Positions 51,054-60,950 of a DNA stretch of 64,000 nt are shown in pieces. The stretch spans positions 124,001-188,000 of the forward strand of contig NZ_BMSX01000020.1 in the NCBI RefSeq assembly GCF_014649375.1, in the 5' to 3' direction. This DNA comes from Streptomyces aurantiogriseus. Its GTDB lineage: Bacteria > Actinomycetota > Actinomycetes > Streptomycetales > Streptomycetaceae. Positions within the stretch are counted from its first letter, which is position 1; each line of letters begins with the position of its first letter. The notes beneath the pieces are model-generated. The model did no database searches. It was given only the letters and a program-made list of their open reading frames with translations, and was not told where the DNA came from. A program made the translations under genes and the position numbers.

Positions 51054-53686
51054 GCGGAGCCTCCGATCAGGGTGAGGAAGGCGTCTTCCAGGCGGCGGTG
51101 GGGGCCGACCGCCTGGACGGGCACATCGAGCCGGACGAGTTCGGCGACCAGGCGCTGGGCGGTGCCGTCCGCGTCGAGACGGACGAGGAGTCCCTCGTCG
51201 GTGCGCAGGGCCGAGGCGACACCGGGCAGTGCGGCCACCTTCTCGACGACCGGGTCCTCCACGGGCGTGGCGGTGCCGACGAGGAGAGTGTCACCGGAGC
51301 CGACGATCTCGCCGACCGGCCCGGCCTGCACGAGCCCGCCTCGGTCCATCACCACCAGGTGCGTGCAGGACTGCTCGACCTCCGCCAGCAGATGGCTGGA
51401 GACGATCACCGTGCGGCCGGCGGCCGCGTACCGGATCATCACCTCGCGCATCTCGCGGATCTGGGGCGGGTCGAGGCCGTTGGTCGGCTCGTCGAGGATG
51501 AGCAGGTCCGGCAGGCCGAGCATGGCCTGGGCGATGGCCAGGCGCTGGCGCATGCCCTGCGAGTAGGTACGGACCGCGCGCGCGAGGGCGTCACCGAGGC
51601 CGGCGATCTCCAGCGCCTCGTCGAGGTGGGCGTCCTCGGGCGGGCGGCCGGTGGCCTGCCAGTACAGCTCCAGGTTCTCCCGGCCCGAGAGGTGCGGCAG
51701 GAAGCCCGCGCCCTCCACGAAGGCGCCGACACGGGAGAGGACGGGGGCGCCGGGGCGGATGGCGTGGCCGAAGACGCGGATCTCGCCGCCGTCCGGCTTG
51801 ATCAGGCCCATCAGCATGCGGAGCGTCGTCGTCTTGCCGGCGCCGTTCGGGCCCAGGAGGCCCAGCACCTGGCCCTTCTCCACGCGGAAGGACAACTCCC
51901 TCACCGCGTAACGGTCGGTGGACCTCGCGTACCGCTTGCTCAGGTCGGTGATCTGGAGCGGGACGTCCGCCAGCTCCGGGTCGGGAGCGGGCGTGGCGGT
52001 GCGGCGGCGCCCCGTCACCAGCACGATCAGGGCGATCAGCCCACCCGCGAGGGGCAGCCACCACACCCAGGACGGCAGCGGTGCGGCCGCGGTGCTCACA
52101 CCGGGGGCGGTGGGTACCTTCAGGTCGCCGCGCACGGAGACGGTGTACGTCGCCGGGGCCGTCGGGGAGGCGTAGCCGAGGTCGGTGGAGGCGAGGACCA
52201 GGCGCAGGCGGTGGCCCTTGTCGACCTCGTGGTCGATCGCCGGGAGCGTGATCGTCACGTCCTTGCCGGCCTTGGCGCCCTCGACCCGGATCGGGGCGAC
52301 GAGCTGGGAGGGCAGCACCTGCTGTCTGCCGTCCGGGCCGACGTCGTAGACCTTGGCGAAGAGGACGGCGTCGTCGCTCGTCGACTTGACGTGGACGGTG
52401 GCCGTCGGGGAGCCGGTGATCCGCAGGTCGTCCGTGACGGGCGCCGACTGGAACGCGGCGAACTGGCCGGGGAAGTCGAGGGAGACGCCGACGCCGAGGG
52501 AGGACAGCTGGGCGAGGCCGCCGGAGCCGCCGAGGCCGGGCAGGGCGGAGACGGCGGGCGGGGTGGCACCGGGCGGGTTGGTGAAGGTCTGCTCGCGGCC
52601 GGTCAGGGCGATCGAGCGGTCGCCGCTGTCCAGGCCGGGGTAGGTGTCGTCGCTCGCGCCGCGCAGCAGGGCCTCGCCGTCCGTGGAGTCGACGCCTCCC
52701 GTGCGGGTGACACGGAAGGCCGGGCCGGTGTCGGCGGACTTGTCGTTCTTGAGGTAGCGGTCGAACCAGGACGTCACCCGGGCCTGGACACGGCTCGTCT
52801 CCATGTCGCCGCCGTCGTGGCCGCCCGCGATCCAGTCGACGTCGACGGGGGCGCCGTTGGCGCGGATCGCCTTCGCGGCGGCGTCGGACTGGGCGAGCGT
52901 GAAGAGGGAGTCGGTCTGGCCCTGCAGCAGCAGGGTGGGCACCTTGATGCGGTCGCCGACGGCGGACGGCGAGCGCTCCTCCAGCAGCTTGCGGGCGGCG
53001 TCATCGGGCGTGCCGGACTCGGCGACCCGCTCGTACATCGCGCACAGCGCGGGCTCGAACTTGGCGCAGCCGCCGCCGGTGTTGAAGAAGATGCCGGTCC
53101 ACAGCTTCTTGAAGACGCCGTCGGGGAAGAGGGCGTCCGCGAGGTTCCAGTAGGTGATCGCCGGGGCGATGGCGTCGACCCGGTCGTCGTGTCCGGCAGC
53201 CAGCAGGGAGATCGCGCCGCCGTAGGAGGCGCCGGCCACGCCCACGCGCGGGTCACCGGTCTTGTCGAGCTGGACCTGGGGCTGCTCGGCCAGCCAGTCG
53301 ATCAGCTGGGAGACGTCGGCGACCTCGCCCTTCGGGTCGTTCAGTCCGATCCGGCCGGTCGACCTGCCGAAGCCACGTGCCGACCAGGTCAGCACCGCGT
53401 ACCCGTCGCGGGCCAGGTCCTCGGCCTGCTGCCGGACGTCGTCCTTGCTGCCGCCGAAGCCGTGCGCGAGGAGGACGGCGGGGCGGCGGCCGTCCGAGCC
53501 GGAGGTGAAGTACGAGGTGTCCAGGCGCACCCCGTCCACGGCCATGACCCGGTCGGCGCGGTGCACCGGGGGTGCCTCGTCGGAGGCGACGGCCGTCCAG
53601 GTCCCGGCGCCGGCAAGCACGGCGACAGCGGCCGCGGCGGCCATGATCCGTCGCGGCCGCCGCAGTCCGGGCAGTCGAAGATCCAT
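51050..53686 (-). CDS. Fusion of an extracytoplasmic X-Pro-peptidase-like hydrolase with an ABC ATPase
   Basis: An 878-residue protein. Residues 1-36 are a signal or anchor. Residues 46-320 form an alpha/beta-hydrolase of the S15/CocE kind with Ser154 (GASYGG), Asp259 (GQTDS) and His290 (GGHDGG). A beta-rich region at 360-520, like the PepX C-terminal domain, follows. One membrane helix lies at 538-558, then a complete ABC ATPase (Walker A GPNGAGKTT 612-620, signature YSQGM, Walker B LLILDEPTNGLD). The order puts the hydrolase outside and the ATPase inside. It is translated together with the permease. Separate proteins joined by a sequencing error are unlikely, since the frame is open throughout. 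Confidence 0.88.
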   Translation of the reverse strand: MDLRLPGLRRPRRIMAAAAAVAVLAGAGTWTAVASDEAPPVHRADRVMAVDGVRLDTSYFTSGSDGRRPAVLLAHGFGGSKDDVRQQAEDLARDGYAVLTWSARGFGRSTGRIGLNDPKGEVADVSQLIDWLAEQPQVQLDKTGDPRVGVAGASYGGAISLLAAGHDDRVDAIAPAITYWNLADALFPDGVFKKLWTGIFFNTGGGCAKFEPALCAMYERVAESGTPDDAARKLLEERSPSAVGDRIKVPTLLLQGQTDSLFTLAQSDAAAKAIRANGAPVDVDWIAGGHDGGDMETSRVQARVTSWFDRYLKNDKSADTGPAFRVTRTGGVDSTDGEALLRGASDDTYPGLDSGDRSIALTGREQTFTNPPGATPPAVSALPGLGGSGGLAQLSSLGVGVSLDFPGQFAAFQSAPVTDDLRITGSPTATVHVKSTSDDAVLFAKVYDVGPDGRQQVLPSQLVAPIRVEGAKAGKDVTITLPAIDHEVDKGHRLRLVLASTDLGYASPTAPATYTVSVRGDLKVPTAPGVSTAAAPLPSWVWWLPLAGGLIALIVLVTGRRRTATPAPDPELADVPLQITDLSKRYARSTDRYAVRELSFRVEKGQVLGLLGPNGAGKTTTLRMLMGLIKPDGGEIRVFGHAIRPGAPVLSRVGAFVEGAGFLPHLSGRENLELYWQATGRPPEDAHLDEALEIAGLGDALARAVRTYSQGMRQRLAIAQAMLGLPDLLILDEPTNGLDPPQIREMREVMIRYAAAGRTVIVSSHLLAEVEQSCTHLVVMDRGGLVQAGPVGEIVGSGDTLLVGTATPVEDPVVEKVAALPGVASALRTDEGLLVRLDADGTAQRLVAELVRLDVPVQAVGPHRRLEDAFLTLIGGSA

Positions 53687-53914
53687 GCGTCAACGGTACG
53701 GGGTGAACCTGTCGGCAAGTTGTCGACCGGAGAGCGAACCTGGGCCCCTCCCTCGGGCGTACGGGACCATGTCGCGTACTGCGGGCGCGGTATGCGGCGG
53801 TCCCCCTGCGTGGCGGGCGTCGGAAAAGCGTGAGACGCCCGGAACCCGGGGCTGTCAGTGTGTGTCGTTAGTGTCTGGAGACACAGACGGTTCACAGCGA
53901 CGGGGTGGGGACGG

Positions 53915-54766
53915 ATGAAGTTGAAGTACACCGCTGCCTGGGTGGGGGTCACGGCGGCGGCGATGTTCGCGGTGTCGGCGTGCGGCGCGGAGAGCGTGAA
54001 GTCGGAGAGCGTGAAGCAGACGGCCGACGCGGTCGACAAGACCGACACGGTCATGGCGGCGCTCGCGCGCGCCACCGACCGTACCGAGCAGGTGGGGTCG
54101 GCCGAGGTGAAGATGATCACGGACATGGGCACGGGCACCCCCATCACCATGGACGGCACCTACTCCTGGGGCGACGGGCCGGCCTACGACGTCCAGATGG
54201 ACACCAAGGCGTCCCAGATGCAGACGCTGCAGGACGACCCGACCCTCCGCGCGCTGTTCGTGGACGGCGCCTACTACTACGACATCGACCCGCAGCCCTC
54301 CGGCCCGCTCGCCGGCAAGGAGTGGATGAAGATCGACGGGTCGGCCGTGTTCGGCGAGGCCGGCGCGGAGGCCTTCAACAACAGCAACAGCAGCCCGTCG
54401 GCGTCCATGAAGGCCCTGAAGTACGCCAACGACGTCGAGAACCTCGGCACCGAGACGGTGAACGGGAAGCGCGCGACCCACTACCGGGCCGTGATCGACC
54501 AGGCCCACATGGGCCGGTACAAGGACGCCCTCGGTGAGGATGCCGGCGTGCTCGGCTCGGTGACCGGCGGTGTGGACGAGATCGCCATGGACGTCTGGGT
54601 CGGTGACCGCGATCTGCCGGTCCGACTCGTCCAGGAGATGGGCGCCATGAAGGTCACCGTCGACTTCGAGAAGTTCGGCGACACGACCGAGGTGAAGGCG
54701 CCGCCGGCCGCGCAGACCGGCGACCTCACCGAGGCGATCAAGGAGCAGGCCGGCGCCGCCCAGTGA
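53915..54766 (+). CDS. Lipoprotein (LppX/LolA-like)
   Basis: A 283-residue lipoprotein. The signal peptide ends in AVSAC, giving a lipid-modified Cys23. The mature protein has alternating beta strands (TMDGTYSWGDGPAYDV, YYYDIDPQPSG, THYRAVIDQ) of the half-barrel LolA/LppX/LprG type that binds lipids or hydrophobic molecules. GGGGTGGGG lies before the ATG. It diverges from the hydrolase-ABC fusion and stands alone. Confidence 0.83.
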   Translation: MKLKYTAAWVGVTAAAMFAVSACGAESVKSESVKQTADAVDKTDTVMAALARATDRTEQVGSAEVKMITDMGTGTPITMDGTYSWGDGPAYDVQMDTKASQMQTLQDDPTLRALFVDGAYYYDIDPQPSGPLAGKEWMKIDGSAVFGEAGAEAFNNSNSSPSASMKALKYANDVENLGTETVNGKRATHYRAVIDQAHMGRYKDALGEDAGVLGSVTGGVDEIAMDVWVGDRDLPVRLVQEMGAMKVTVDFEKFGDTTEVKAPPAAQTGDLTEAIKEQAGAAQ

Positions 54767-54773
54767 CATGACC

Positions 54774-54805
54774 GGTGCCCTGCCCCCGAGAGGAGGCAGG
54801 GCACC
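54774..54805. terminator. Hairpin between the convergent lipoprotein and mmsA genes
   Basis: GGTGCCCTGCC (54774-54784) and GGCAGGGCACC (54795-54805) form an 11-base perfect stem with a ten-base loop, placed in the 53-base gap between converging stops. It could serve both genes. Confidence 0.85.
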
Positions 54806-54819
54806 GTACGGCCTGTGGC

Positions 54820-56322
54820 TCAGTGGTTGCGCGGGAAGCCCAGGTCGACGCCTGCCGGGGCGTCGGCCGGGTCGGGCCAGCGGGTGGTGACGACCTTGCC
54901 GCGGGTGTAGAAGTGCGTGCCGTCGTTGCCGTAGATGTGGTGGTCGCCGAAGAGGGAGTCCTTCCAGCCGCCGAAGCTGTGGTAGCCGACGGGGACCGGG
55001 ATCGGGACGTTCACGCCGACCATGCCGGCCTCGATCTCCAGCTGGAAGCGGCGGGCGGCGCCGCCGTCCCGGGTGAAGATCGCGGTGCCGTTGCCGAAGG
55101 GCGAGTTGTTGATGAGGGCCACGCCCTCCTCGTAGGTGTCCACGCGCAGGACGCACAGCACGGGGCCGAAGATCTCGTCCTGGTAGGCCTTCGCGGACGT
55201 GGGCACCTTGTCCAGCAGCGAGATGCCGATCCAGTGGCCGTCCTCGAAACCGTCGACGGTGTAGCCGGTGCCGTCCAGGACGACCTCGGCGCCCTCGGCC
55301 GCCGCTCCCTCGACGTAGGAGGCCACCTTGTCGCGGTGGACCTTCGTGATGAGCGGGCCCATCTCGGAGGTCGGGTCGTTGCCGGGGCCGATCTTGATCT
55401 TCTCGGCGCGCTCGCGGATCTTGTCCACCAGTTCGTCGCCGATCGCGCCGACGGCGACGACGGCCGAGATGGCCATGCAGCGCTCGCCCGCCGAGCCGTA
55501 GGCGGCGGAGACCGCCGCGTCGGCGGCCGCGTCCAGGTCGGCGTCCGGCAGGACCAGCATGTGGTTCTTCGCGCCGCCCAGGGCCTGGACGCGCTTGTGG
55601 TTCGCGGAGGCCGTCGTGTGGATGTAGCGGGCGATCGGGGTCGAGCCGACGAAGGAGACGGCCTTGACGTCCGGGTGCTCCAGGAGGCGGTCGACGGCCA
55701 CCTTGTCGCCGTGGACGACGTTGAAGACGCCGTCCGGCAGACCCGCCTCCGCCAGCAGCTCGGCGAGCTTCATGGACGCCGACGGGTCCTTCTCGCTCGG
55801 CTTCAGCACGAAGGTGTTGCCGCAGGCGATGGCGATCGGGAACATCCACATCGGCACCATCGCGGGGAAGTTGAACGGCGTGATGCCCGCGACGACACCC
55901 AGCGGCTGCCGGATCGACGACACGTCCACGCGGCTCGCGACCTGCGTCGACAGCTCACCCTTCAGCTGCACGTTGATGCCACATGCCAGGTCGACGATCT
56001 CCAGACCACGCGCGACCTCACCGAGCGCGTCGCTGTGCACCTTGCCGTGCTCGGCGGTGATCAGCTCGGCGATGGCGTCACGGTTGGCGTCCAGCAGCGC
56101 ACGGAACTTGAACAGGATCGACGTGCGCTGGGCCAGCGAGGACTGACCCCAGGTCGCGAAGGCCTCCTTGGCGGCCGCGACCGCCGCGTCCACCTCGTCG
56201 ACCGTCGCGAACGCGACCTTCGTGGTGACCGCGCCGGTCGCCGGGTCGGTGACCGGCCCGAACGTACCCGACGCGCCTTCGACGGTCTTGCCGCCGATCC
56301 AGTGGTTGACGATCTTCGTCAT
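54820..56322 (-). CDS. mmsA: CoA-acylating methylmalonate-semialdehyde dehydrogenase
   Basis: A 500-residue aldehyde dehydrogenase that turns malonate semialdehyde into acetyl-CoA (inositol route) or methylmalonate semialdehyde into propionyl-CoA (valine route), so iolA is an equal name. Visible: FVGSTPIARYIH for NAD binding, ALGGAKNH and the catalytic Cys in SAGERCMAI, with the CoA-acylating family features. It is last of the iol operon, 14 bases after iolD, which supports the inositol role. Confidence 0.92.
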   Translation of the reverse strand: MTKIVNHWIGGKTVEGASGTFGPVTDPATGAVTTKVAFATVDEVDAAVAAAKEAFATWGQSSLAQRTSILFKFRALLDANRDAIAELITAEHGKVHSDALGEVARGLEIVDLACGINVQLKGELSTQVASRVDVSSIRQPLGVVAGITPFNFPAMVPMWMFPIAIACGNTFVLKPSEKDPSASMKLAELLAEAGLPDGVFNVVHGDKVAVDRLLEHPDVKAVSFVGSTPIARYIHTTASANHKRVQALGGAKNHMLVLPDADLDAAADAAVSAAYGSAGERCMAISAVVAVGAIGDELVDKIRERAEKIKIGPGNDPTSEMGPLITKVHRDKVASYVEGAAAEGAEVVLDGTGYTVDGFEDGHWIGISLLDKVPTSAKAYQDEIFGPVLCVLRVDTYEEGVALINNSPFGNGTAIFTRDGGAARRFQLEIEAGMVGVNVPIPVPVGYHSFGGWKDSLFGDHHIYGNDGTHFYTRGKVVTTRWPDPADAPAGVDLGFPRNH

Positions 56323-56336
56323 GCCCAGTTACTCCT

Positions 56337-58220
56337 TCACAGATGGCGGCGTCGGGTCGAGACGTGCCGTTCGTACAGCTCACGGGCCTTGACCGCGGAC
56401 GATCGGGTCGCGGTCTCGGCGACAGGTACATCCCACCAGGCCTGCGCCGGAGGCGGGCCCGACACTGTGTCTGCCGTTTGGGTCTCGACGTAGACACAAG
56501 TGGGAGTGTCGGCGGCCCGTGCCTCGGTGAGGGCCTCACGCAGGTCGCGGACGGTCTTGGCGCGCAGCACGCGCATGCCCAGGCTCGCCGCGTTGGCGGC
56601 CAGGTCGACGGGGAGCGGGGCGCCCGTGAAGGTGCCGTCGTCGCTCCGGTAGCGGTAGGCGGTGCCGTAACGCTCACCACCGGTCTCCTCGGACAGGCCT
56701 CCGATGGACGCGTAGCCGTGGTTCTGCACGAGGAGGATCTTGATCGCGACGCCTTCCTGCACCGCGGTCACGATCTCCGTCGGCATCATCAGGTACGTGC
56801 CGTCGCCGACCAGCGCCCACACGGGACGGTCGGGTGCGGCCAGCTTCACCCCGAGCGCGGCCGGGATCTCGTAGCCCATGCACGAGTAGCCGTACTCCAG
56901 GTGGTACTGGTCCCGCGAGCGCGCCCGCCACAGCTTGTGCAGATCGCCCGGGAGCGAGCCGGCCGCGTTGATGATCACGTCCGTCTCGTCGACGATCGCG
57001 TCCAGCGCGCCCAGCACCTGCGGCTGGGTCGGCCGTACGTCGGGCTCGTCGGCCTCGTAGCAGGCGTCGACCCGCTGCTCCCAGCGTTCCTTGTCCTCGG
57101 TGTACTCGGTGACGTACGCGTCCGCGACCCGGTACTCGTGCATGCCCAGGGACTGGGTCAGCTCCGTCAGCGCGATGCGGGCGTCCGCGACGAGGGGCAG
57201 GCCGGCAAGCTTGTGGCCGTCGTACGCGGCGATGTTGAGGTTGAGGAAGCGGACGCCGTCACCGGCGAACAGGGTGTGGGAGGCGGTGGTGAAGTCCGTG
57301 TACCGCGTCCCCACGCCGATCACCAGGTCGGCGGTGCGGGCCAGTTCGTCCGCGGTCGCCGTGCCGGTGTGGCCGACGCCGCCGACGTCCTGGGGGTGGT
57401 CGTAGCGCAGGGAGCCCTTGCCGGCCTGGGTGGAGGCGACCGGGATGCCGGTGGCCTCGGCGAACTCGGCGAGGGCCTCCTCGGCGCGGCTGTGGTGGAC
57501 ACCGCCGCCGGCGATGACCAGCGGGCGCCGGGCCGACCTGATCACGCGGACCGCCTCGGCGAGTTCCGTCGGGTCGGCGCCCGGGCGGCGGACGACCCAG
57601 GTGCGCTCGGCGAAGAACTCGTCGGGCCAGTCGTAGGCCTCGGCCTGGACGTCCTGGGGAAGGGCCAGGGTCACGGCCCCCGTCTCCACCGGGTCCGTCA
57701 GGACGCGCATCGCCTGGAGGGCGGCCGGGATCAGGGCCTCCGGGCGGGTCACTCGGTCGAAGTACCTCGACACCGGGCGCAGCGAGTCGTTGACCGACAC
57801 ATCGCCCGCGTACGGCACTTCGAGCTGCTGCAGGACCGGGTCCGCCGGGCGGGTCGCGAAGATGTCGCCGGGGAGGAGGAGAACCGGGAGGTGGTTGATG
57901 GTGGCGAGCGCGGCGCCGGTGACCAGGTTGGTCGCGCCGGGGCCGATCGACGTGGTCACCGCGTGCGTGGACAGGCGGTTCGACTGGCGGGCGTAGCCGA
58001 CGGCCGCGTGGACCATCGACTGCTCGTTGCGGCCCTGGTGGTACGGCATGACGTCGGCGTACTCGACGAGCGCCTGGCCGAGGCCCGCGACGTTGCCGTG
58101 GCCGAAGATGCCCCAGGTCGCGCCGATCAGTCGCTGCCGGACGCCGTCGCGTTCGGTGTACTGGGCGGCCAGGAAGCGGACCAGCGCCTGTGCGACCGTC
58201 AGCCTCGTCGTTGAGGTCAT
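56337..58220 (-). CDS. iolD: 3D-(3,5/4)-trihydroxycyclohexane-1,2-dione acylhydrolase
   Basis: A 627-residue thiamine-diphosphate enzyme that opens the ring in myo-inositol breakdown to give 5-deoxy-glucuronate. Motifs are the N-terminal PYHQGRNEQSMVHAAVGYARQ with the ThDP glutamate, and the C-terminal GDGTYLMMPTEIVTA-type GDG...N segment for cofactor binding. The ATG at 58220 is preceded by GGAGGGG and overlaps the iolB stop by four bases. Confidence 0.93.
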   Translation of the reverse strand: MTSTTRLTVAQALVRFLAAQYTERDGVRQRLIGATWGIFGHGNVAGLGQALVEYADVMPYHQGRNEQSMVHAAVGYARQSNRLSTHAVTTSIGPGATNLVTGAALATINHLPVLLLPGDIFATRPADPVLQQLEVPYAGDVSVNDSLRPVSRYFDRVTRPEALIPAALQAMRVLTDPVETGAVTLALPQDVQAEAYDWPDEFFAERTWVVRRPGADPTELAEAVRVIRSARRPLVIAGGGVHHSRAEEALAEFAEATGIPVASTQAGKGSLRYDHPQDVGGVGHTGTATADELARTADLVIGVGTRYTDFTTASHTLFAGDGVRFLNLNIAAYDGHKLAGLPLVADARIALTELTQSLGMHEYRVADAYVTEYTEDKERWEQRVDACYEADEPDVRPTQPQVLGALDAIVDETDVIINAAGSLPGDLHKLWRARSRDQYHLEYGYSCMGYEIPAALGVKLAAPDRPVWALVGDGTYLMMPTEIVTAVQEGVAIKILLVQNHGYASIGGLSEETGGERYGTAYRYRSDDGTFTGAPLPVDLAANAASLGMRVLRAKTVRDLREALTEARAADTPTCVYVETQTADTVSGPPPAQAWWDVPVAETATRSSAVKARELYERHVSTRRRHL

Positions 58221-59056
58221 CGGTACCCCTCCGTGTGCTCTGGGTGGAAGCAGATCCGCCATTCCCGGGTCTCGCCGGGACCGGCCATGACGTTCAGGTA
58301 GTACATGGCGTGGCCGGGCTGGGCGATCGACGGGCCGTGCCATCCGTCGGGGACGAGGACGGCGTCGCCGGAACGGACCTCGGCGAGGACGTCGGATCCG
58401 CCCTCACGCGAAGGGGATACGCGCTGATAGCCGAAGCCGTTCGGTCCGTCGATCTCGAAGTAGTAGATCTCCTCCAGCTCCGACTCCTCGCCGGGCCGGT
58501 GCTCGTCGTGCTTGTGCGGCGGGTACGAGGACCAGTTGCCGCCGGGGGTGATCACCTCGACGGCGATCAGCTTCGCGCAGTCGAACGCGTCGGCGGAGGC
58601 GAAGTTGCGGACCAGACGGGCGCAGGTGCCGCTGCCGCGTTCCTCGACGGGGACCTCCGGCGCGGGGCCGTAGCGGGCGGGGAGTCGTCGCTCGCACTTC
58701 GCTCCTGCCAGGGCGAAGCGGCCTCCCGCGCCGGAGGCGATCAGGGCCTGGGCGTCCCGGGGAACGTACGCGAAGTCGGTGACCGACGCGAAAACGCTTT
58801 CCCGACCCAGGAGTTGGAACTCTTCATCCGCTGTTTGCACGGTACATCCGCCTTCCAGCGGAAGCACGATCCACTCGCTGTCCCCGGTGGTGAAGGTGTG
58901 CGTGCCACCCGGCGCCAGCTCGACGATCCGCAGACTGCTGTGGGTCCAGCCGGCCCGCTTGGGGTCGATGTCGAGCGCGTGGGTGGCGTCGGCGGTGGAG
59001 CCCTTCGGGAGGTACAGCTCGTTTCCCGTCGGGGTATGCGGCTCTGTGTTCGTCAT
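58217..59056 (-). CDS. iolB: 5-deoxy-glucuronate isomerase
   Basis: A 279-residue double cupin enzyme of inositol degradation, converting 5-deoxy-glucuronate to 5-dehydro-2-deoxy-gluconate. The metal-binding motif is in YPPHKHDEHRPGEESELEEIYYF (split here: PPHKHDEH then ELEEIYYF), and the C-terminal VPDGWHGPSIAQPGHAMYY is the family signature region. It sits between the aldolase-like gene and iolD in one operon. Confidence 0.93.
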   Translation of the reverse strand: MTNTEPHTPTGNELYLPKGSTADATHALDIDPKRAGWTHSSLRIVELAPGGTHTFTTGDSEWIVLPLEGGCTVQTADEEFQLLGRESVFASVTDFAYVPRDAQALIASGAGGRFALAGAKCERRLPARYGPAPEVPVEERGSGTCARLVRNFASADAFDCAKLIAVEVITPGGNWSSYPPHKHDEHRPGEESELEEIYYFEIDGPNGFGYQRVSPSREGGSDVLAEVRSGDAVLVPDGWHGPSIAQPGHAMYYLNVMAGPGETREWRICFHPEHTEGYR

Positions 59057-59063
59057 ACGGCCC

Positions 59064-59945
59064 TCACAGCAGTCCTACGGCGGTGTCCACGGCGGCGGCC
59101 ACGTCTCCGTCCACCGGGTACAGCAGCGAACGGCCGACCACCAGGCCCCGGACGGTGGGCAGCTGCAGCGCCCCGCGCCACTTCTCGTACGCCTCGTCCT
59201 GGTCGTCGCCGACCTCGCCGCCCAGCAGGACGGCGGGGAGCGTGGAGGTCTCCATGACCTGGGCCATGTCGTCGGGGTTGTCGGTGACCGGCACCTTCAG
59301 CCAGGTGTAGGCCGAACTGCCGCCCAGGCCCGAGGCGATGGCGATGGACCTGGTGACGGCCTCGGCGGACAGGTCGTTGCGCACCCGTCCCTCGTCCGTG
59401 CGGCGGGAGATGAACGGCTCGACGAAGATCGGGAGCCGGCGTGCGGCCATGTCGTCGATCGCACGGGCGGTGGACTCCAGGGTGTTGAGGGAGCCCGGGT
59501 CGTCGTAGTCGATCCGCAGGAGCAGCTTGCCCGCGTCGAAACCGAGACGCTGTATGTCCTCGGCTCGGTGGCCGGTGAAGCGGTCGTCGAGTTCGAAGCT
59601 GGCGCCCTGGAGACCACCGCGGTTCATCGAGCCCATGACGACCTTGCCGTCGAGGACACCGAGGAGGAGCAGGTCGTCGAGGATGTCGGCGGTCGCGAGG
59701 ACACCGTCGACGCCCGGCCGGGACAGCGCGAGGCAGAGGCGTTCGAGCAGGTCGGCGCGGTTGGCCATGGCCAGCTTGCGGTCGCCGACACCGAGCGCGC
59801 CACGGGCCGGGTGGTCGGCGGCGACGATCATCAGACGGCCGTTCGCGCCCAGCAGCGGCCGGCGGGTGCGGCGGGCGGCGGCCTCGGCGATCGCCTCGGG
59901 GTGCTGGGTGCGGGTGTGGACGAGCTCCGCGATGTCGACGGTCAC
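59064..59945 (-). CDS. Cgl0159-like (beta/alpha)8 aldolase-type protein
   Basis: A 293-residue TIM-barrel protein found in actinobacterial inositol clusters (Cgl0159 type). The barrel lysine is probably in TWLKVPVTD, with MIVAADHPARGALG near the start and PIFVEPFISRR. By position it may cleave the phosphorylated deoxy-gluconate, the step IolJ does in Bacillus, since no iolJ is visible; this is inferred. The GTG at 59945 overlaps the iolC stop in a GTGA. Confidence 0.8.
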   Translation of the reverse strand: MTVDIAELVHTRTQHPEAIAEAAARRTRRPLLGANGRLMIVAADHPARGALGVGDRKLAMANRADLLERLCLALSRPGVDGVLATADILDDLLLLGVLDGKVVMGSMNRGGLQGASFELDDRFTGHRAEDIQRLGFDAGKLLLRIDYDDPGSLNTLESTARAIDDMAARRLPIFVEPFISRRTDEGRVRNDLSAEAVTRSIAIASGLGGSSAYTWLKVPVTDNPDDMAQVMETSTLPAVLLGGEVGDDQDEAYEKWRGALQLPTVRGLVVGRSLLYPVDGDVAAAVDTAVGLL

Positions 59946-60892
59946 TTGACGGCTCCAGCCGCGAGCGCCGCCTCGACCTCGTCGGGGGTCGGCATGGCCG
60001 AGGAGCACTCCAGGCGTGAGGCGACGATGGCGCCGGCGGCGTTGGCGTGACGCATGATCTTCTCCAGGTCCCAGCCCGCGAGCAGCCCGTGACAGAGGGA
60101 GCCCCCGAACGCGTCACCGGCGCCGAGACCGTTGAGGACGTTGACCGGGAGGGGCGGAACCTCGGCCGAATCGCCGCCTGCGTGGACGGCCAGGACGCCC
60201 TTGGGCCCCTGCTTGACGACGGCGAGTTCCACTCCGGCGTCGAGGAGGGCGCGGGCGGCGGCGTGCGGCTCGCGCACCCCGGTGGCGACCTCCACCTCGT
60301 CGAGGTTGCCGACGGCGACGGTGGTGTGCTTCAGGGCCTCGGCGTAGAAGGGGCGGGCCGCGTCCGGGTCGGTCCAGAACATCGGGCGCCAGTCGAGGTC
60401 GAAGACGGTGGTGCCGGCCTTGGCGCGGTGGGCGAGCGCCGCCAGCGTCGCCGTACGGCTCGGCTCCTCGCTCAGCCCGGTGCCGGTGACCCAGAAGATA
60501 CGGGCCCCGCGGATGGCGTCGAGGTCGAGCTCATGGGCGTCGATCTCGAGGTCGGGGGCCTTGGGCTGCCGGTAGAAGTACAGCGGGAAGTCGTCCGGCG
60601 GGAAGATCTCGCAGAAGGTGACCGGGGTCGGCAGTCCGGGGACCGGGGTGACCCAGCGGTCGTCGACACCGAAGCCGCGCAGGGCCTCGTGCAGGTAGGT
60701 GCCGAACGGGTCGTCGCCGGTGCGGGTGATCACGGCGGTGTCCAGGCCGAGGCGCGCCGCGGCGACGGCGACGTTGGTCGCCGAGCCGCCCAGGAACTTC
60801 CCGAAGGACGTGACCTGCGGGAGCGGCACCCCTGTCTGCAACGGGTAGAGGTCCACTCCGATCCGCCCCATGGTGATCAGGTCGTACGCCAT
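59942..60892 (-). CDS. iolC: 5-dehydro-2-deoxygluconokinase
   Basis: A 316-residue PfkB-family sugar kinase of inositol catabolism. Motif 1 GGSATNVAVAAARLG and motif 2 LNGLGAGDAFGG with the catalytic Asp are intact. The ATG at 60892 follows GAAGGGAAC; the longer open frame upstream runs through the promoter and is not coding. It is the first gene of the minus-strand iol operon, driven by the divergent promoter described at 60951-61036. Confidence 0.92.
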   Translation of the reverse strand: MAYDLITMGRIGVDLYPLQTGVPLPQVTSFGKFLGGSATNVAVAAARLGLDTAVITRTGDDPFGTYLHEALRGFGVDDRWVTPVPGLPTPVTFCEIFPPDDFPLYFYRQPKAPDLEIDAHELDLDAIRGARIFWVTGTGLSEEPSRTATLAALAHRAKAGTTVFDLDWRPMFWTDPDAARPFYAEALKHTTVAVGNLDEVEVATGVREPHAAARALLDAGVELAVVKQGPKGVLAVHAGGDSAEVPPLPVNVLNGLGAGDAFGGSLCHGLLAGWDLEKIMRHANAAGAIVASRLECSSAMPTPDEVEAALAAGAVK

Positions 60893-60950
60893 CGAGTTCC
60901 CTTCGTGTCGGCTCGCCCGGTGGACGTCCCCGTATCGGCTCTCCACGGCT

